NCBI GenBank assembly: GCA_946539175.1
Contig: CAMNHH010000081.1
Location: 1-10,031, forward strand
Direction of reading: 5' to 3'
From: an uncultured Clostridia bacterium
Lineage (GTDB): Bacteria; Bacillota; Clostridia; Oscillospirales; Oscillospiraceae
DNA: 10,031 nucleotides
Below the pieces are notes generated by a model. The model made no database searches. It was not told the origin of the DNA and worked only from the letters and a program-made list of their open reading frames with translations. A program made the position numbers and the translations under genes. This document shows positions 1-5,580 of the stretch, piece after piece. The number at the start of each line of letters is the position of its first letter. Position 1 is the first letter of the stretch.

Positions 1-259
1 ACACGGAAACGCAGGTATTTCCCAAGACACCGTAGGGGCGGCTATCAGCCGCCCGCGCAGGAATCCGGACAATTGCGAAAAATGTGCAAATAAAAATATT
101 AGTTATTACTGGCAATGATTCTAATAGTTCACTTTGTTTATCGGGCGGCTAATAGCCGCCCCTACGTCAGGATCCGGCATTTCTAAGAGGGGAAAACCTG
201 AAGGAACACCAGCCCTTGGATGTATGGATTCCGGCCACAGGACTTTGTCTACACGCTGA
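1..259 (-). repeat. Left copy of dispersed repeat family, inverted relative to right-end copies
   Basis: Bases 1-240, read on the minus strand, align with about 9460-9705 at the other end of the window. Shared blocks include the segment beginning CTGTGGCCGGAATCC, the CCCCTCTTA stretch, the 'GATAAACAAAGTGAAC' segment, the 'TTTGCACATTTTTCGCAATT' segment and the 'GTGTCTTGGGAAATACCTGC' segment. The AT-rich interior is clearly diverged from the right copies, while the GC-rich ends are nearly identical. Bases 240-259 resemble 9721-9740 in direct orientation (16 of 20 identical by eye), so the copy is a mosaic rather than a simple inversion. The copy runs off the window at base 1. No coding capacity is seen. 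Confidence 0.9.
31..166. repeat. MITE-like core with 23-bp terminal inverted repeats (left copy)
   Basis: The 23-bp end at 31-53 (starting CGTAGGGGCGG) is the reverse complement of 144-166 with one mismatch. Each end is itself a near-palindrome, GGCGGCT-NNN-AGCCGCC, able to form a 7-bp hairpin. The 90-bp interior is AT-rich. No reading frame or transposase is present, and I see no target-site duplication directly outside the ends. The organisation resembles a miniature inverted-repeat element or a paired palindromic extragenic repeat. Confidence 0.75.
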
Positions 260-296
260 GGGCAGAGAAAAGAATTTTCTCTGCCCTTTGTTATTT
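260..296 (+). terminator. Rho-independent terminator
   Basis: A perfect 12-bp stem pairs GGGCAGAGAAAA (260-271) with its complement at 275-286 around the loop GAA, followed by TTTGTTATTT. The tail lies on the plus strand, so it would stop transcription entering from the left of the window. The gene it serves is not in view and the repeat at 1-259 lies between. It also insulates the promoter at 294-322. Confidence 0.75.
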
Positions 297-322
297 ACTT
301 TCCCCGTCCTTTGTTCTATAAT
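294..322 (+). promoter_or_regulatory. Sigma-A promoter of the alpha/beta hydrolase gene
   Basis: A perfect -10 TATAAT lies at 317-322. A -35-like TTTACT lies at 294-299, 17 bp upstream and overlapping the tail of the preceding terminator. The predicted transcript starts near 329 and has a leader of about 36 nt before the ATG at 365. Confidence 0.65.
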
Positions 323-364
323 GGTATCATGATCTAATAAGAATATTATTTTGGAGGTTTCTCT

Positions 365-1681
365 ATGTATCAATACGACTATCGCGCAGGTCTTCTGAAT
401 CTGACAAGCGGCGGCTACTCCAACTACGGCGCCCCCATCCGGGACACCTTTGTCCAGGTGGGCGTCGGCATGGGCGGCAAGCTCCGCTGCATCCTCTATG
501 AGCCTGTCACCCCCGTGGAAGAGAGCAAGGTAGGCGTCGTGATCATCCACTCCGACGGCGATTACAGCACCTTCAACATCGGCCCGGAGCTGGCCAAGCG
601 AGGCTATCGCACCCTCTGCGGCCAGGTGGCCAACGCCGCCAGCACCCTGGATCAGAAGATGCTGGATATCAAGCACGCCGTCCAGTGCCTTAAGGCGGTG
701 CCCGGTGTGGAAAAGGTGGTCCTCATGGGCCACTCCGGCGGCGCCACCCTGATGAGCGCCTACCAGTCCGCTGCGGAGAAGGGCGTCTCCCTCTATCAGG
801 GGGACAACATGCTCATCAAAAATGAGCTGAAGGAAGAACTGATCCCCGCCGACGGCATGCTGATTATGGACTCCAACTGGGGCAACGGCGCCATGACCCT
901 CTTCTCCATCGACCCCGCCGTCATCGAGGACGACAACGGTATGAAGCTGGACCCCGAGCTGGACCAGTTCAACCCCAAAAACGGCTACGACCCCCAGGGC
1001 TGCGAATACTCCGAGGCCTTCCTCAAGAAGTTCTTTGAGGCCCAGAAGGAGCGGAACAACGCCGTCATCAAAAAGGCGCTGGACCGCCTCACCCTGGTCA
1101 AACAGGGCAAGGGCAGATTCCAGGATGACGAGCCCTTTGTCTGCGCCGCCACCAATCAGATGAAGCCCATGAACAAGCTCATCAACCAGGATATCAGCAT
1201 CTTCAACCACACGAAGGAGGCCCACACCCTGCTGCACTGGGACGGCTCCCGCACCACCGAGATCATCCGCACCCTGCGCAAGCCCGAAGGCGGTGACAAT
1301 CCCACCCATCGTGTCTGGTCCGCCAGCATCACCACCCTGCGCTCCTACCTCACCAACCGGGCCGTCTACGCCGGGGAGGGCTATCGCATGAACGCCGACG
1401 GCGCCGTGAACGTCCTCTGGGACGACGCCTACAGCTGCACCTCCGGCAACGTCAAGCACATCGACGCCCCCATGCTCATCATGGGCATGACCGCGGGCTA
1501 TGAATTCCTGGCCGCCGAGGGGATCTACTTCAACTCCGCCAGCCGGGACAAGACCCTGCTGTTTATGGAGGGCGCCGACCACAACTTCGGTACCCGGGGC
1601 GAATACCGGGAGAAGTACGGCGACACCGAGAAGGTGGTCTTTGACGCCTGCGCCGACTGGATGGCCCGGCACATTCTGTAA
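365..1681 (+). CDS. Alpha/beta-hydrolase fold protein, substrate unknown
   Basis: 438 aa with no signal peptide or membrane segment, so probably cytoplasmic. The core fold is recognisable: a strand followed by HSDGD (62-66), then the nucleophile elbow GHSGGA with Ser124, and near the C-terminus GADHNF with His406 as the likely catalytic histidine. The third catalytic residue is less clear; Glu380 after strand MLIMGM is a candidate. Roughly 170 residues (about 145-330) between the elbow and the last core strands form a large charged insertion, probably a lid or cap, which makes the protein longer than the usual 250-300 aa. The ATG at 365 is chosen because GGAGG (353-357) lies 7 nt upstream and a consensus promoter precedes it. 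It is monocistronic, ending 30 bp before a strong terminator. Esterase, peptidase or lactonase activity is possible; the sequence does not decide, and no link to the nucleoside genes is visible. Confidence 0.85.
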   Translation: MYQYDYRAGLLNLTSGGYSNYGAPIRDTFVQVGVGMGGKLRCILYEPVTPVEESKVGVVIIHSDGDYSTFNIGPELAKRGYRTLCGQVANAASTLDQKMLDIKHAVQCLKAVPGVEKVVLMGHSGGATLMSAYQSAAEKGVSLYQGDNMLIKNELKEELIPADGMLIMDSNWGNGAMTLFSIDPAVIEDDNGMKLDPELDQFNPKNGYDPQGCEYSEAFLKKFFEAQKERNNAVIKKALDRLTLVKQGKGRFQDDEPFVCAATNQMKPMNKLINQDISIFNHTKEAHTLLHWDGSRTTEIIRTLRKPEGGDNPTHRVWSASITTLRSYLTNRAVYAGEGYRMNADGAVNVLWDDAYSCTSGNVKHIDAPMLIMGMTAGYEFLAAEGIYFNSASRDKTLLFMEGADHNFGTRGEYREKYGDTEKVVFDACADWMARHIL

Positions 1682-1710
1682 AACCGAAGAACCGATCGGA
1701 TCATGATATC

Positions 1711-1757
1711 AAACCCGTCCGGGACTGCCGTGAGGCAGATTACCCGGGCGGGTTTTT
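1711..1757 (+). terminator. Strong rho-independent terminator after the hydrolase gene
   Basis: A 13-bp stem pairs 1711-1723 (AAACCCGTCCGGG) with 1743-1755, with one G-T wobble. The loop contains a second small hairpin, CTGCC-GTGA-GGCAG (1725-1738). The stem runs into TTTTT (1753-1757). It separates the hydrolase from the HTH/zinc-ribbon pair. Confidence 0.9.
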
Positions 1758-1798
1758 GTAAGTCCGTTTTATCGGCCCTGGTTTCTGATACTCTGGAA

Positions 1799-1834
1799 CT
1801 GTCTCAAGGGGCTGTCTCAAGGGGCTGTCTCAAG
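1799..1834 (+). repeat. 13-bp tandem repeat, about 2.8 copies
   Basis: The unit CTGTCTCAAGGGG is repeated without change at 1799-1811 and 1812-1824, with a partial third copy at 1825-1834 (CTGTCTCAAG). It lies 34-69 bp upstream of the start of the HTH gene, in the place where a promoter or operator would be expected. No good -35/-10 pair was found in this stretch. Confidence 0.9.
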
Positions 1835-1867
1835 AGACGCAGTACTCAAATCAGGAGGTTGAACGCC

Positions 1868-2068
1868 ATGACTACCATGCAGCGTGTTGAAGAATTGTGT
1901 TCGAGCCGTGGCATCACCTGCAACGCCCTCTCCCTGCTCTGTGATCTTCCCCCCTCCACCCTTCGGAACGCCCGCCGGCGGCGGGGCGAGCTCAGCGTGG
2001 ACACCATCGAGCGGATCTGCCAGGGGCTGGACATCAAGCTTGCGGATTTCTTCCGCAGCTGGTCGTGA
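1868..2068 (+). CDS. Small XRE/Cro-type helix-turn-helix protein
   Basis: 66 aa, essentially a single HTH domain. Residues 4-13 form helix 1, ITCNALSLLCDLPPSTLRN (16-34) matches the two DNA-contacting helices of XRE proteins, and LSVDTIERICQGLDIKLADFF (42-62) is the typical C-terminal half of the small clostridial XRE regulators ('tIekIc.gLgi.l.eFF'). An Arg-rich stretch (RRRR, 36-39) sits where the loop after the recognition helix normally is. The start is the ATG at 1868 with AGGAGG at 1853-1858, 9 nt upstream; the ATG at 1877 is an in-frame alternative. An upstream in-frame ATG at 1703 is excluded because the reading frame would run through the terminator. It lies 13 bp before the zinc-ribbon gene and probably shares its mRNA. 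Its target is unknown; the adjacent tandem repeat is a candidate binding site. Confidence 0.8.
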   Translation: MTTMQRVEELCSSRGITCNALSLLCDLPPSTLRNARRRRGELSVDTIERICQGLDIKLADFFRSWS

Positions 2069-2081
2069 GAGGAGGGGTTCG

Positions 2082-2303
2082 ATGTTCTCCTGTTTTTCTT
2101 TCCGTCGGGAGTCCATGCCGGAGCTCCGGGAGGACCGGGTAGTGACCTGCGGGCACTGCGGCATGCCCTACTTCCAGCACCTGGAGAAAACCGGGCGCGA
2201 AACCGGGGAATTTTACGCCGACATCTGCCCCCACTGTGAGGAGGCCAACCGCCACAGCCGCCGGGTGAAGTTCTTCAATCACTCGATTCGCAGCTCCTCC
2301 TAA
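2082..2303 (+). CDS. Small zinc-ribbon-like protein of unknown function
   Basis: 73 aa. Two CxxC pairs, CGHC (23-26) and CPHC (49-52), 22 residues apart, are the pattern of a four-cysteine zinc ribbon; Cys4 and several His are extra. The rest is charged and not membrane-associated. The start at 2082 is supported by GGAGG at 2071-2075 with a 6-nt spacer; ATG at 2115 (Met12) is a possible alternative because GGGAG lies just upstream. It follows the HTH gene by 13 bp, so the two are likely co-transcribed. The last codons (Ser-Ser-stop, within CTCCTCCTAA) are identical to a 38-bp repeat found again at 2424-2461, so the C-terminus appears to have been supplied by insertion of that repeat. The original end may have been different. 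No function can be assigned; nucleic-acid or protein binding is a guess from the fold. Confidence 0.65.
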   Translation: MFSCFSFRRESMPELREDRVVTCGHCGMPYFQHLEKTGRETGEFYADICPHCEEANRHSRRVKFFNHSIRSSS

Positions 2304-2331
2304 AGGCCGCACCGTTCGACGGGCTTCTTGG
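2294..2331 (+). repeat. 38-bp direct repeat, copy 1, overlapping a gene end
   Basis: Begins CTCCTCCTAAAGGCCGCACC and ends GGGCTTCTTGG. It matches 2424-2461 with one difference (C2320 versus T2450). Copy 1 contains the final codons and TAA of the zinc-ribbon gene. Confidence 0.95.
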
Positions 2332-2367
2332 GAAGCCCCTCTCACCCTCGGCCTTTGTCGTCGCTTC

Positions 2368-2402
2368 CCGAAACGGACCCAGTCCCTTGGGCTCCGTTTC
2401 GG
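2368..2402 (+). repeat. Hairpin between the 38-bp direct repeats
   Basis: A perfect 10-bp stem pairs CCGAAACGGA (2368-2377) with TCCGTTTCGG (2393-2402), extended inside by CCCA/TGGG. There is no T tract, so it is not a standard rho-independent terminator. It may nevertheless be the 3' boundary of the HTH/zinc-ribbon mRNA. Confidence 0.75.
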
Positions 2403-2423
2403 TTGGGACGGGGGTACGGATTT

Positions 2424-2461
2424 CTCCTCCTAAAGGCCGCACCGTTCGATGGGCTTCTTGG
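2424..2461 (+). repeat. 38-bp direct repeat, copy 2
   Basis: Second copy, 130 bp downstream of copy 1 with one mismatch. The flanks differ on both sides, so the shared unit has sharp borders. Confidence 0.95.
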
Positions 2462-2492
2462 ATGGAACGAAGTGCTTTTGAAAAAGGAACGG

Positions 2493-2523
2493 ATTGCCAC
2501 GGGCCGCAAGCGGCCCTCGCAAT
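2493..2523 (+). repeat. Palindromic extragenic repeat of the ATTGCCACG...CGCAATGAC type
   Basis: Outer arms ATTGC/GCAAT enclose GGGCCGC-AA-GCGGCCC. The same outer arms, in the opposite orientation and around a different inner stem, occur at 2570-2604. This suggests a family with a conserved border and variable core. Confidence 0.8.
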
Positions 2524-2569
2524 GACATGCAAGTGGGTTAGCCGCTGCGGCTGTCAATTCTCCTCTGTC

Positions 2570-2604
2570 ATTGCGAGACCAGTCCGCAGACTGGTCGTGG
2601 CAAT
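2570..2604 (-). repeat. Palindromic extragenic repeat, inverted partner of 2493-2523
   Basis: Arms ATTGC (2570-2574) and GCAAT (2600-2604) enclose a perfect 8-bp stem GACCAGTC/GACTGGTC with loop CGCA. The border sequence (GTGGCAATCCG) is the same as in the partner copy on the other strand. Confidence 0.85.
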
Positions 2605-2633
2605 CCGCATCCCTCGTCCTCTGCCTCTTTCGC

Positions 2634-2670
2634 GGGCGGATCCGGGCGGATCAAGGGATCCGCCCCTACG
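2634..2670 (-). repeat. Palindromic repeat of the GTAGGGGCGG type
   Basis: GGGCGGATC (2644-2652) pairs with GATCCGCCC (2657-2665) around AAGG and runs into CCTACG, the same border as the element ends at 31-53 and 9536-9558. A partial duplicate of the left arm (GGGCGGATC) immediately precedes it at 2634-2642. Confidence 0.8.
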
Positions 2671-2795
2671 GGTTGCGGCACGGGTGCCACGGGCCGTCGA
2701 GGGCGCCGGCCCCTACAAGGTGCCATCAGACGGGCAATCGCAGATCGCCCTGCGGAAGCTGTCGTGGCCCCGCCCAAATTGCAGGGCCCGTCCAC

Positions 2796-3416
2796 TCAGC
2801 CCTTTGCCAGGTGGGCCCGCACCCGCTCGATCACCAGATCCAGGGCCACCTGGTTATAGCCCCCCACGGGGATGATCACGTCCGCGTTCCGTTTGCTGGG
2901 CTCCACATAGAGCTCGTGCATGGGCTTGACCGTGGCGAGATACTGGCTGACGATGCTGTCCAGGCTCCGCCCCCGCTCCTTCACGTCCCGCACCACCCGC
3001 CGCAGGATGCGCACGTCGGCGTCGGTATCCACAAAGATCTTGATATCCATCTCCCGGCAGAGGGCCGGGTCCTGGAAGATCAGGATCCCCTCCACCACGA
3101 TCACCGGGGCGGGCTTGACCACGGTGACCCGGTCCGAACGGTCGTGGATGGTATAGTCATAGACCGGGCAGGTGACGGCTTTCCCCTGCTTCAGTTCGCG
3201 GACGGCCTCCACCAGAAGAGCCGTATCCAGAGAATCGGGGTGGTCATAATTCAGCTTTTCCCGTTCCTCATAGGGCAGATCGTGGTGGGCCTTGTAATAG
3301 TTGTCGTGATAGAGGACCGACACCTTTTCCCCGAAGCACTCCTTGAGCCGCCTCGTGATGGTGCTCTTCCCGCTGCCGGTACCCCCGGCGATGCCGATGA
3401 CCATGACCTCAGACAT
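2796..3416 (-). CDS. udk: Uridine kinase
   Basis: 206 aa, the normal length for bacterial uridine/cytidine kinase. It transfers phosphate from ATP or GTP to uridine or cytidine, giving UMP or CMP, in the cytoplasm as part of pyrimidine salvage. Family motifs in order: P-loop GGTGSGKST (11-19), YHDNYY (36-41), DHPDSLD (58-64, substrate side), PVYDYTIHDR (84-93), VVEGIL (107-112), and the lid RRVVRDVKERGRS (139-151) with catalytic arginines. All key positions look intact. The ATG at 3416 is preceded by AGGGAGGG (3424-3431) at about 7 nt. It is divergent from deoD and shares a 150-bp intergenic region with it. Downstream it ends a few bases before the repeat mosaic, with no U-tailed terminator. 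Context supports a role in using nucleosides imported by the neighbouring transporter. Confidence 0.96.
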   Translation of the reverse strand: MSEVMVIGIAGGTGSGKSTITRRLKECFGEKVSVLYHDNYYKAHHDLPYEEREKLNYDHPDSLDTALLVEAVRELKQGKAVTCPVYDYTIHDRSDRVTVVKPAPVIVVEGILIFQDPALCREMDIKIFVDTDADVRILRRVVRDVKERGRSLDSIVSQYLATVKPMHELYVEPSKRNADVIIPVGGYNQVALDLVIERVRAHLAKG

Positions 3417-3457
3417 ACGCTTGCCCTCCCTGCGGATCTCTTCGTTGATTTATAAAA

Positions 3458-3486
3458 AGTATACCATGCCGCGGCATACTTTTCAA
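3458..3486 (-). promoter_or_regulatory. udk promoter with palindrome in its spacer
   Basis: On the minus strand, -35 TTGAAA (3481-3486) and -10 TATACT (3458-3463) are separated by exactly 17 bp. The spacer contains the perfect 12-bp palindrome ATGCCGCGGCAT (3466-3477), well placed for a repressor. The transcript would begin near 3451 with a leader of about 35 nt. Confidence 0.75.
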
Positions 3487-3487
3487 T

Positions 3488-3515
3488 TTGACTTTTCCCG
3501 CCTGTCTTATATAAT
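3488..3515 (+). promoter_or_regulatory. deoD promoter
   Basis: -35 TTGACT (3488-3493) and -10 TATAAT (3510-3515), with a 16-bp spacer. Its -35 is one base away from the -35 of the divergent udk promoter, so the two polymerase sites overlap. The leader to the ATG at 3567 is about 45 nt. Confidence 0.8.
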
Positions 3516-3566
3516 AAGAGAAGATCCGTACCGCGTAAAACCCATCAAAATGAAGGAGGAATCGTC

Positions 3567-4286
3567 ATGACCCCTCATAACAACGCAAGGCCGGAAGAGA
3601 TCGCAAAGACCGTCCTGATGCCCGGAGATCCGCTGCGGGCCAAGTACATCGCGGAGAACTTTCTGACAGAGCCCAGGCTGGTGAACAACGTGCGGGGCGT
3701 CCAGGGCCACACCGGCACCTGGAAGGGCGTGCCCGTCACCGTCATGGCCTCCGGCATGGGAATGCCCTCCATCGGCATTTACAGCTGGGAGCTATATCAC
3801 TTCTACCCCGTGGAGAACATCATCCGGGTGGGCTCCGCCGGCGCCCTGCAGGAGGACATCAACGTCCGGGACGTGGTCATCGCCCAGGGGGCCTGCACCA
3901 ACTCCAATTACATCAGCACCTTCCGCTTCCCCGGCTCTTTCGCCCCCATTGCGGACTACACCCTGCTCTCCACCGCGGTGGAGACCGCGAAGGAGCACGG
4001 CGCCCGCTGGCACGTGGGCAACGTCCTCTCCTCCGACAACTTCTACAACGGCCCCGGCTATGAGGGCAACGAGATCGCCAGGAGCATGGGCGTCATGGCG
4101 GTGGAAATGGAGGCCGCGGCCCTCTATGCCAATGCCGCCGCCGCGGGAAAGCGGGCCCTCTGCATCTGCACCATCTCCGACCACATCTTCCGGGATGAGG
4201 CCCTGGACCCTGAGGCGCGGCAGACCTCCTTCAACGAGATGATCCGCATCGCCCTGGACACCGCGGTGAAGATGGCCGCCCTGTAA
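3567..4286 (+). CDS. deoD: Purine nucleoside phosphorylase, DeoD type
   Basis: 239 aa, the same length as the hexameric E. coli enzyme. It cleaves purine (deoxy)ribonucleosides with phosphate to the free base and (deoxy)ribose-1-phosphate in the cytoplasm. Visible active-site elements: His4 near the N-terminus, MPGDPLRAKYIAE (18-30) with Gly20 and Arg24 for phosphate binding, Arg43, SGMGMPSIGIYSWELY (62-77), IIRVGSAGAL (85-94) with Arg87, VEMEAAAL (179-186) with the ribose-binding Met181/Glu182, and ISDH (203-206) with the catalytic Asp205 and partner Arg218. These positions match the DeoD subfamily rather than the trimeric PunA type. AAGGAGGA (3553-3560) with a 6-nt spacer supports the ATG. 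It is transcribed away from udk and followed by the nucleoside-binding lipoprotein gene 190 bp downstream, which has its own promoter. No clear terminator follows, so some read-through is possible. Confidence 0.97.
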   Translation: MTPHNNARPEEIAKTVLMPGDPLRAKYIAENFLTEPRLVNNVRGVQGHTGTWKGVPVTVMASGMGMPSIGIYSWELYHFYPVENIIRVGSAGALQEDINVRDVVIAQGACTNSNYISTFRFPGSFAPIADYTLLSTAVETAKEHGARWHVGNVLSSDNFYNGPGYEGNEIARSMGVMAVEMEAAALYANAAAAGKRALCICTISDHIFRDEALDPEARQTSFNEMIRIALDTAVKMAAL

Positions 4287-4351
4287 GGGAAAGAATTGTT
4301 GCTTAAAATCACTAAAGTACGAGAAAACGATCAATTTCCCTCATATTTTAG

Positions 4352-4380
4352 TGGACAAGCGGAAAAAGCCGTAGTATAAT
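4352..4380 (+). promoter_or_regulatory. Promoter of the BMP lipoprotein gene
   Basis: -35 TGGACA (4352-4357) and perfect -10 TATAAT (4375-4380) with an ideal 17-bp spacer. The predicted start is near 4387, about 90 nt before the ATG. This is one of the best promoters in the window, fitting a highly expressed binding protein. Confidence 0.85.
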
Positions 4381-4382
4381 AC

Positions 4383-4450
4383 TCCCGTCTCGCGGCACCC
4401 GGTCACTTCGGGATTCCGGGTACGGCTCCCGGGACGGCGGCACTGCCGCA
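4383..4450 (+). promoter_or_regulatory. Structured GC-rich leader of the BMP lipoprotein mRNA
   Basis: The 90-nt leader contains nested complementarity: CCGTC (4385-4389) with GACGG (4433-4437), ACCCGG with CCGGGT inside it, the self-complementary CCCGGG (4428-4433), and a GCGGC-ACT-GCCGC hairpin (about 4437-4449) just before an unstructured A-rich ribosome site. It does not match the purine riboswitch core or any other class that I know. A regulatory role is inference. Confidence 0.4.
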
Positions 4451-4476
4451 AAACAATAACAATACGGAGGAAGAAA

Positions 4477-5499
4477 ATGAAAAAGATCACAGCATTGCTT
4501 CTCGCAGTCCTCATGATCTTCGCTCTGGCCGCCTGCGGCCAGAAGTCCGGCGGCGACAACGCCGAGGCCAAGAAGATCAAGGTCGGCATGGTCACCGACG
4601 TCGGCGGCGTCAACGACCAGTCCTTCAACCAGTTCGCCTGGGCCGGTCTGCAGTCCCTGGCCGAGGAGGACAGCAGCTTCGAGGTCAAGTACCTGGAGAG
4701 CAAGACCGACGCGGACTATCAGACCAACATCAACACCTTCATCGACGAGGACTATGACCTCATCATCTGCGTGGGCTACATGCTGGCCGACGCCACCCGT
4801 GAGGCGGCCACCGCCAACCCCGACCAGAAGTTCGCCATCGTTGACGACGCCACCAACGCCGATCTCGACAACGTGGCCTGCCTGACCTTTGCCCAGGAGC
4901 AGTGCTCCTATCTGGTGGGCCTGGTCGCCGGCTATATGACCGAGACCAAGACCGTGGGCTACATCCAGGGCATGGTGTCCGACACCATGAACCTCTTCGG
5001 CGTCGGCTACATCTCCGGCGTGCTTGAGGCCTGCCCGGACGCCACCGTCCTGCAGTACAACGCCAACGCTTTCGGTGACATCGCCGGCGGCAACACCGCT
5101 GCCAAGGATATGATCACCAAGGGCGCCGACATCATCTATCACGCTGCCGGCGGCACCGGCCTCGGCATGATCAACGCCTGCGACGAGGAAGGCATCTGGG
5201 CCATCGGCGTCGACGCCGACCAGGCTGCCGTTCTGGGTATGGACTGCATTCTCTGCTCCGCTCTGAAGGACACCGGTGCTGCCTGCGTTTCCCTGTGCAA
5301 GGATCTGAAGGCCGGCAACTTCACCGGCGGCGAGCATCACTACACCCTGGCCGACGGCGCCATCAACATCGCCACCACCGGCGACCACATCCCTGCTGAG
5401 GTTATCGAGAAGGTCGAGGCAGCCAAGTCTGCCATCATCTCCGGTGAGAAGACCGTCCCCACCAGCACGGATGCCTGCCCCCAGTTCGAGCTGGGCTGA
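4477..5499 (+). CDS. BMP/PnrA-family nucleoside-binding lipoprotein
   Basis: 340 aa. A lipoprotein signal peptide is clear: MKK, a hydrophobic stretch (4-17) and lipobox LAAC with Cys20 as the lipidated residue, followed by a short polar linker, so the mature protein is anchored outside the membrane. The rest is a type I periplasmic-binding fold of the Bmp/PnrA/TmpC family: IKVGMVTDVGGVNDQSFNQ (34-52) is the signature N-terminal strand and ligand loop, AAGGTG lies in the second lobe, and GVDADQ (244-249) contains the conserved ligand-contact Asp. Characterised relatives (PnrA, BmpA) bind purine and pyrimidine nucleosides. The exact ligand cannot be read here. GGAGG (4466-4470) sits 6 nt before the ATG. 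The gene is bounded by its own promoter and a strong terminator, and the matching transporter genes start 288 bp downstream. This supports a capture role at the cell surface, made in excess of the transporter. Confidence 0.93.
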   Translation: MKKITALLLAVLMIFALAACGQKSGGDNAEAKKIKVGMVTDVGGVNDQSFNQFAWAGLQSLAEEDSSFEVKYLESKTDADYQTNINTFIDEDYDLIICVGYMLADATREAATANPDQKFAIVDDATNADLDNVACLTFAQEQCSYLVGLVAGYMTETKTVGYIQGMVSDTMNLFGVGYISGVLEACPDATVLQYNANAFGDIAGGNTAAKDMITKGADIIYHAAGGTGLGMINACDEEGIWAIGVDADQAAVLGMDCILCSALKDTGAACVSLCKDLKAGNFTGGEHHYTLADGAINIATTGDHIPAEVIEKVEAAKSAIISGEKTVPTSTDACPQFELG

Positions 5500-5515
5500 T
5501 CAAATGCATCTTTCC

Positions 5516-5547
5516 GGACACGGCTCATCTGAGCCGTGTCCTTTTTT
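5516..5547 (+). terminator. Rho-independent terminator after the BMP gene
   Basis: An 11-bp perfect stem pairs GGACACGGCTC (5516-5526) with GAGCCGTGTCC (5531-5541) around ATCT, followed by six T (5542-5547). It separates the lipoprotein transcript from the transporter operon. Confidence 0.95.
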
Positions 5548-5580
5548 ATGTCGCCATGCGCAAATTCCCGGAAGAAACTG

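Larger units (their letters stand above)
2304..2795. repeat. Gene-free mosaic of short palindromic extragenic repeats
   Basis: This 490-bp stretch lies between the zinc-ribbon gene and the 3' end of udk. Reading through it: the 38-bp direct repeats, a hairpin at 2368-2402, an ATTGC...GCAAT palindrome at 2493-2523 and an inverted relative at 2570-2604, a GGGCGGATC hairpin ending in CCCCTACG at 2644-2670, a GGGCCG...CGGCCC hairpin ending in CCCCTAC at 2691-2715, and an imperfect hairpin GGGCAATC-GCA-GATCGCCC at 2732-2750. The open frames that cross it on either strand start or end inside repeats and show no protein-like composition. No promoter or RNA gene is recognised. Confidence 0.8.

Noticed and set aside
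167..1672. Long minus-strand open frame opposite the hydrolase, and similar frames opposite deoD, the BMP gene, the ATPase and the permeases
   Set aside because: They arise from the strong GC bias at third codon positions of the true genes. Their translations are Gly/Ala/Val/Asp/His-rich with no domain, and they lack ribosome sites.
1703..1867. N-terminal extension of the HTH protein to an ATG at 1703
   Set aside because: It would translate through the hydrolase terminator and the 13-bp tandem repeat. The ATG at 1868 has a ribosome site and starts exactly at the HTH domain.
2424..2461. tRNA or tRNA fragment, because of GTTCGA in the repeat
   Set aside because: No acceptor or anticodon stem can be drawn around it, and it is part of a direct repeat.
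2387..3455. Plus-strand open frames across the repeat mosaic and opposite udk
   Set aside because: The sequences are repeat-derived and low in complexity, with no ribosome site, and the strand opposite carries a clear uridine kinase.
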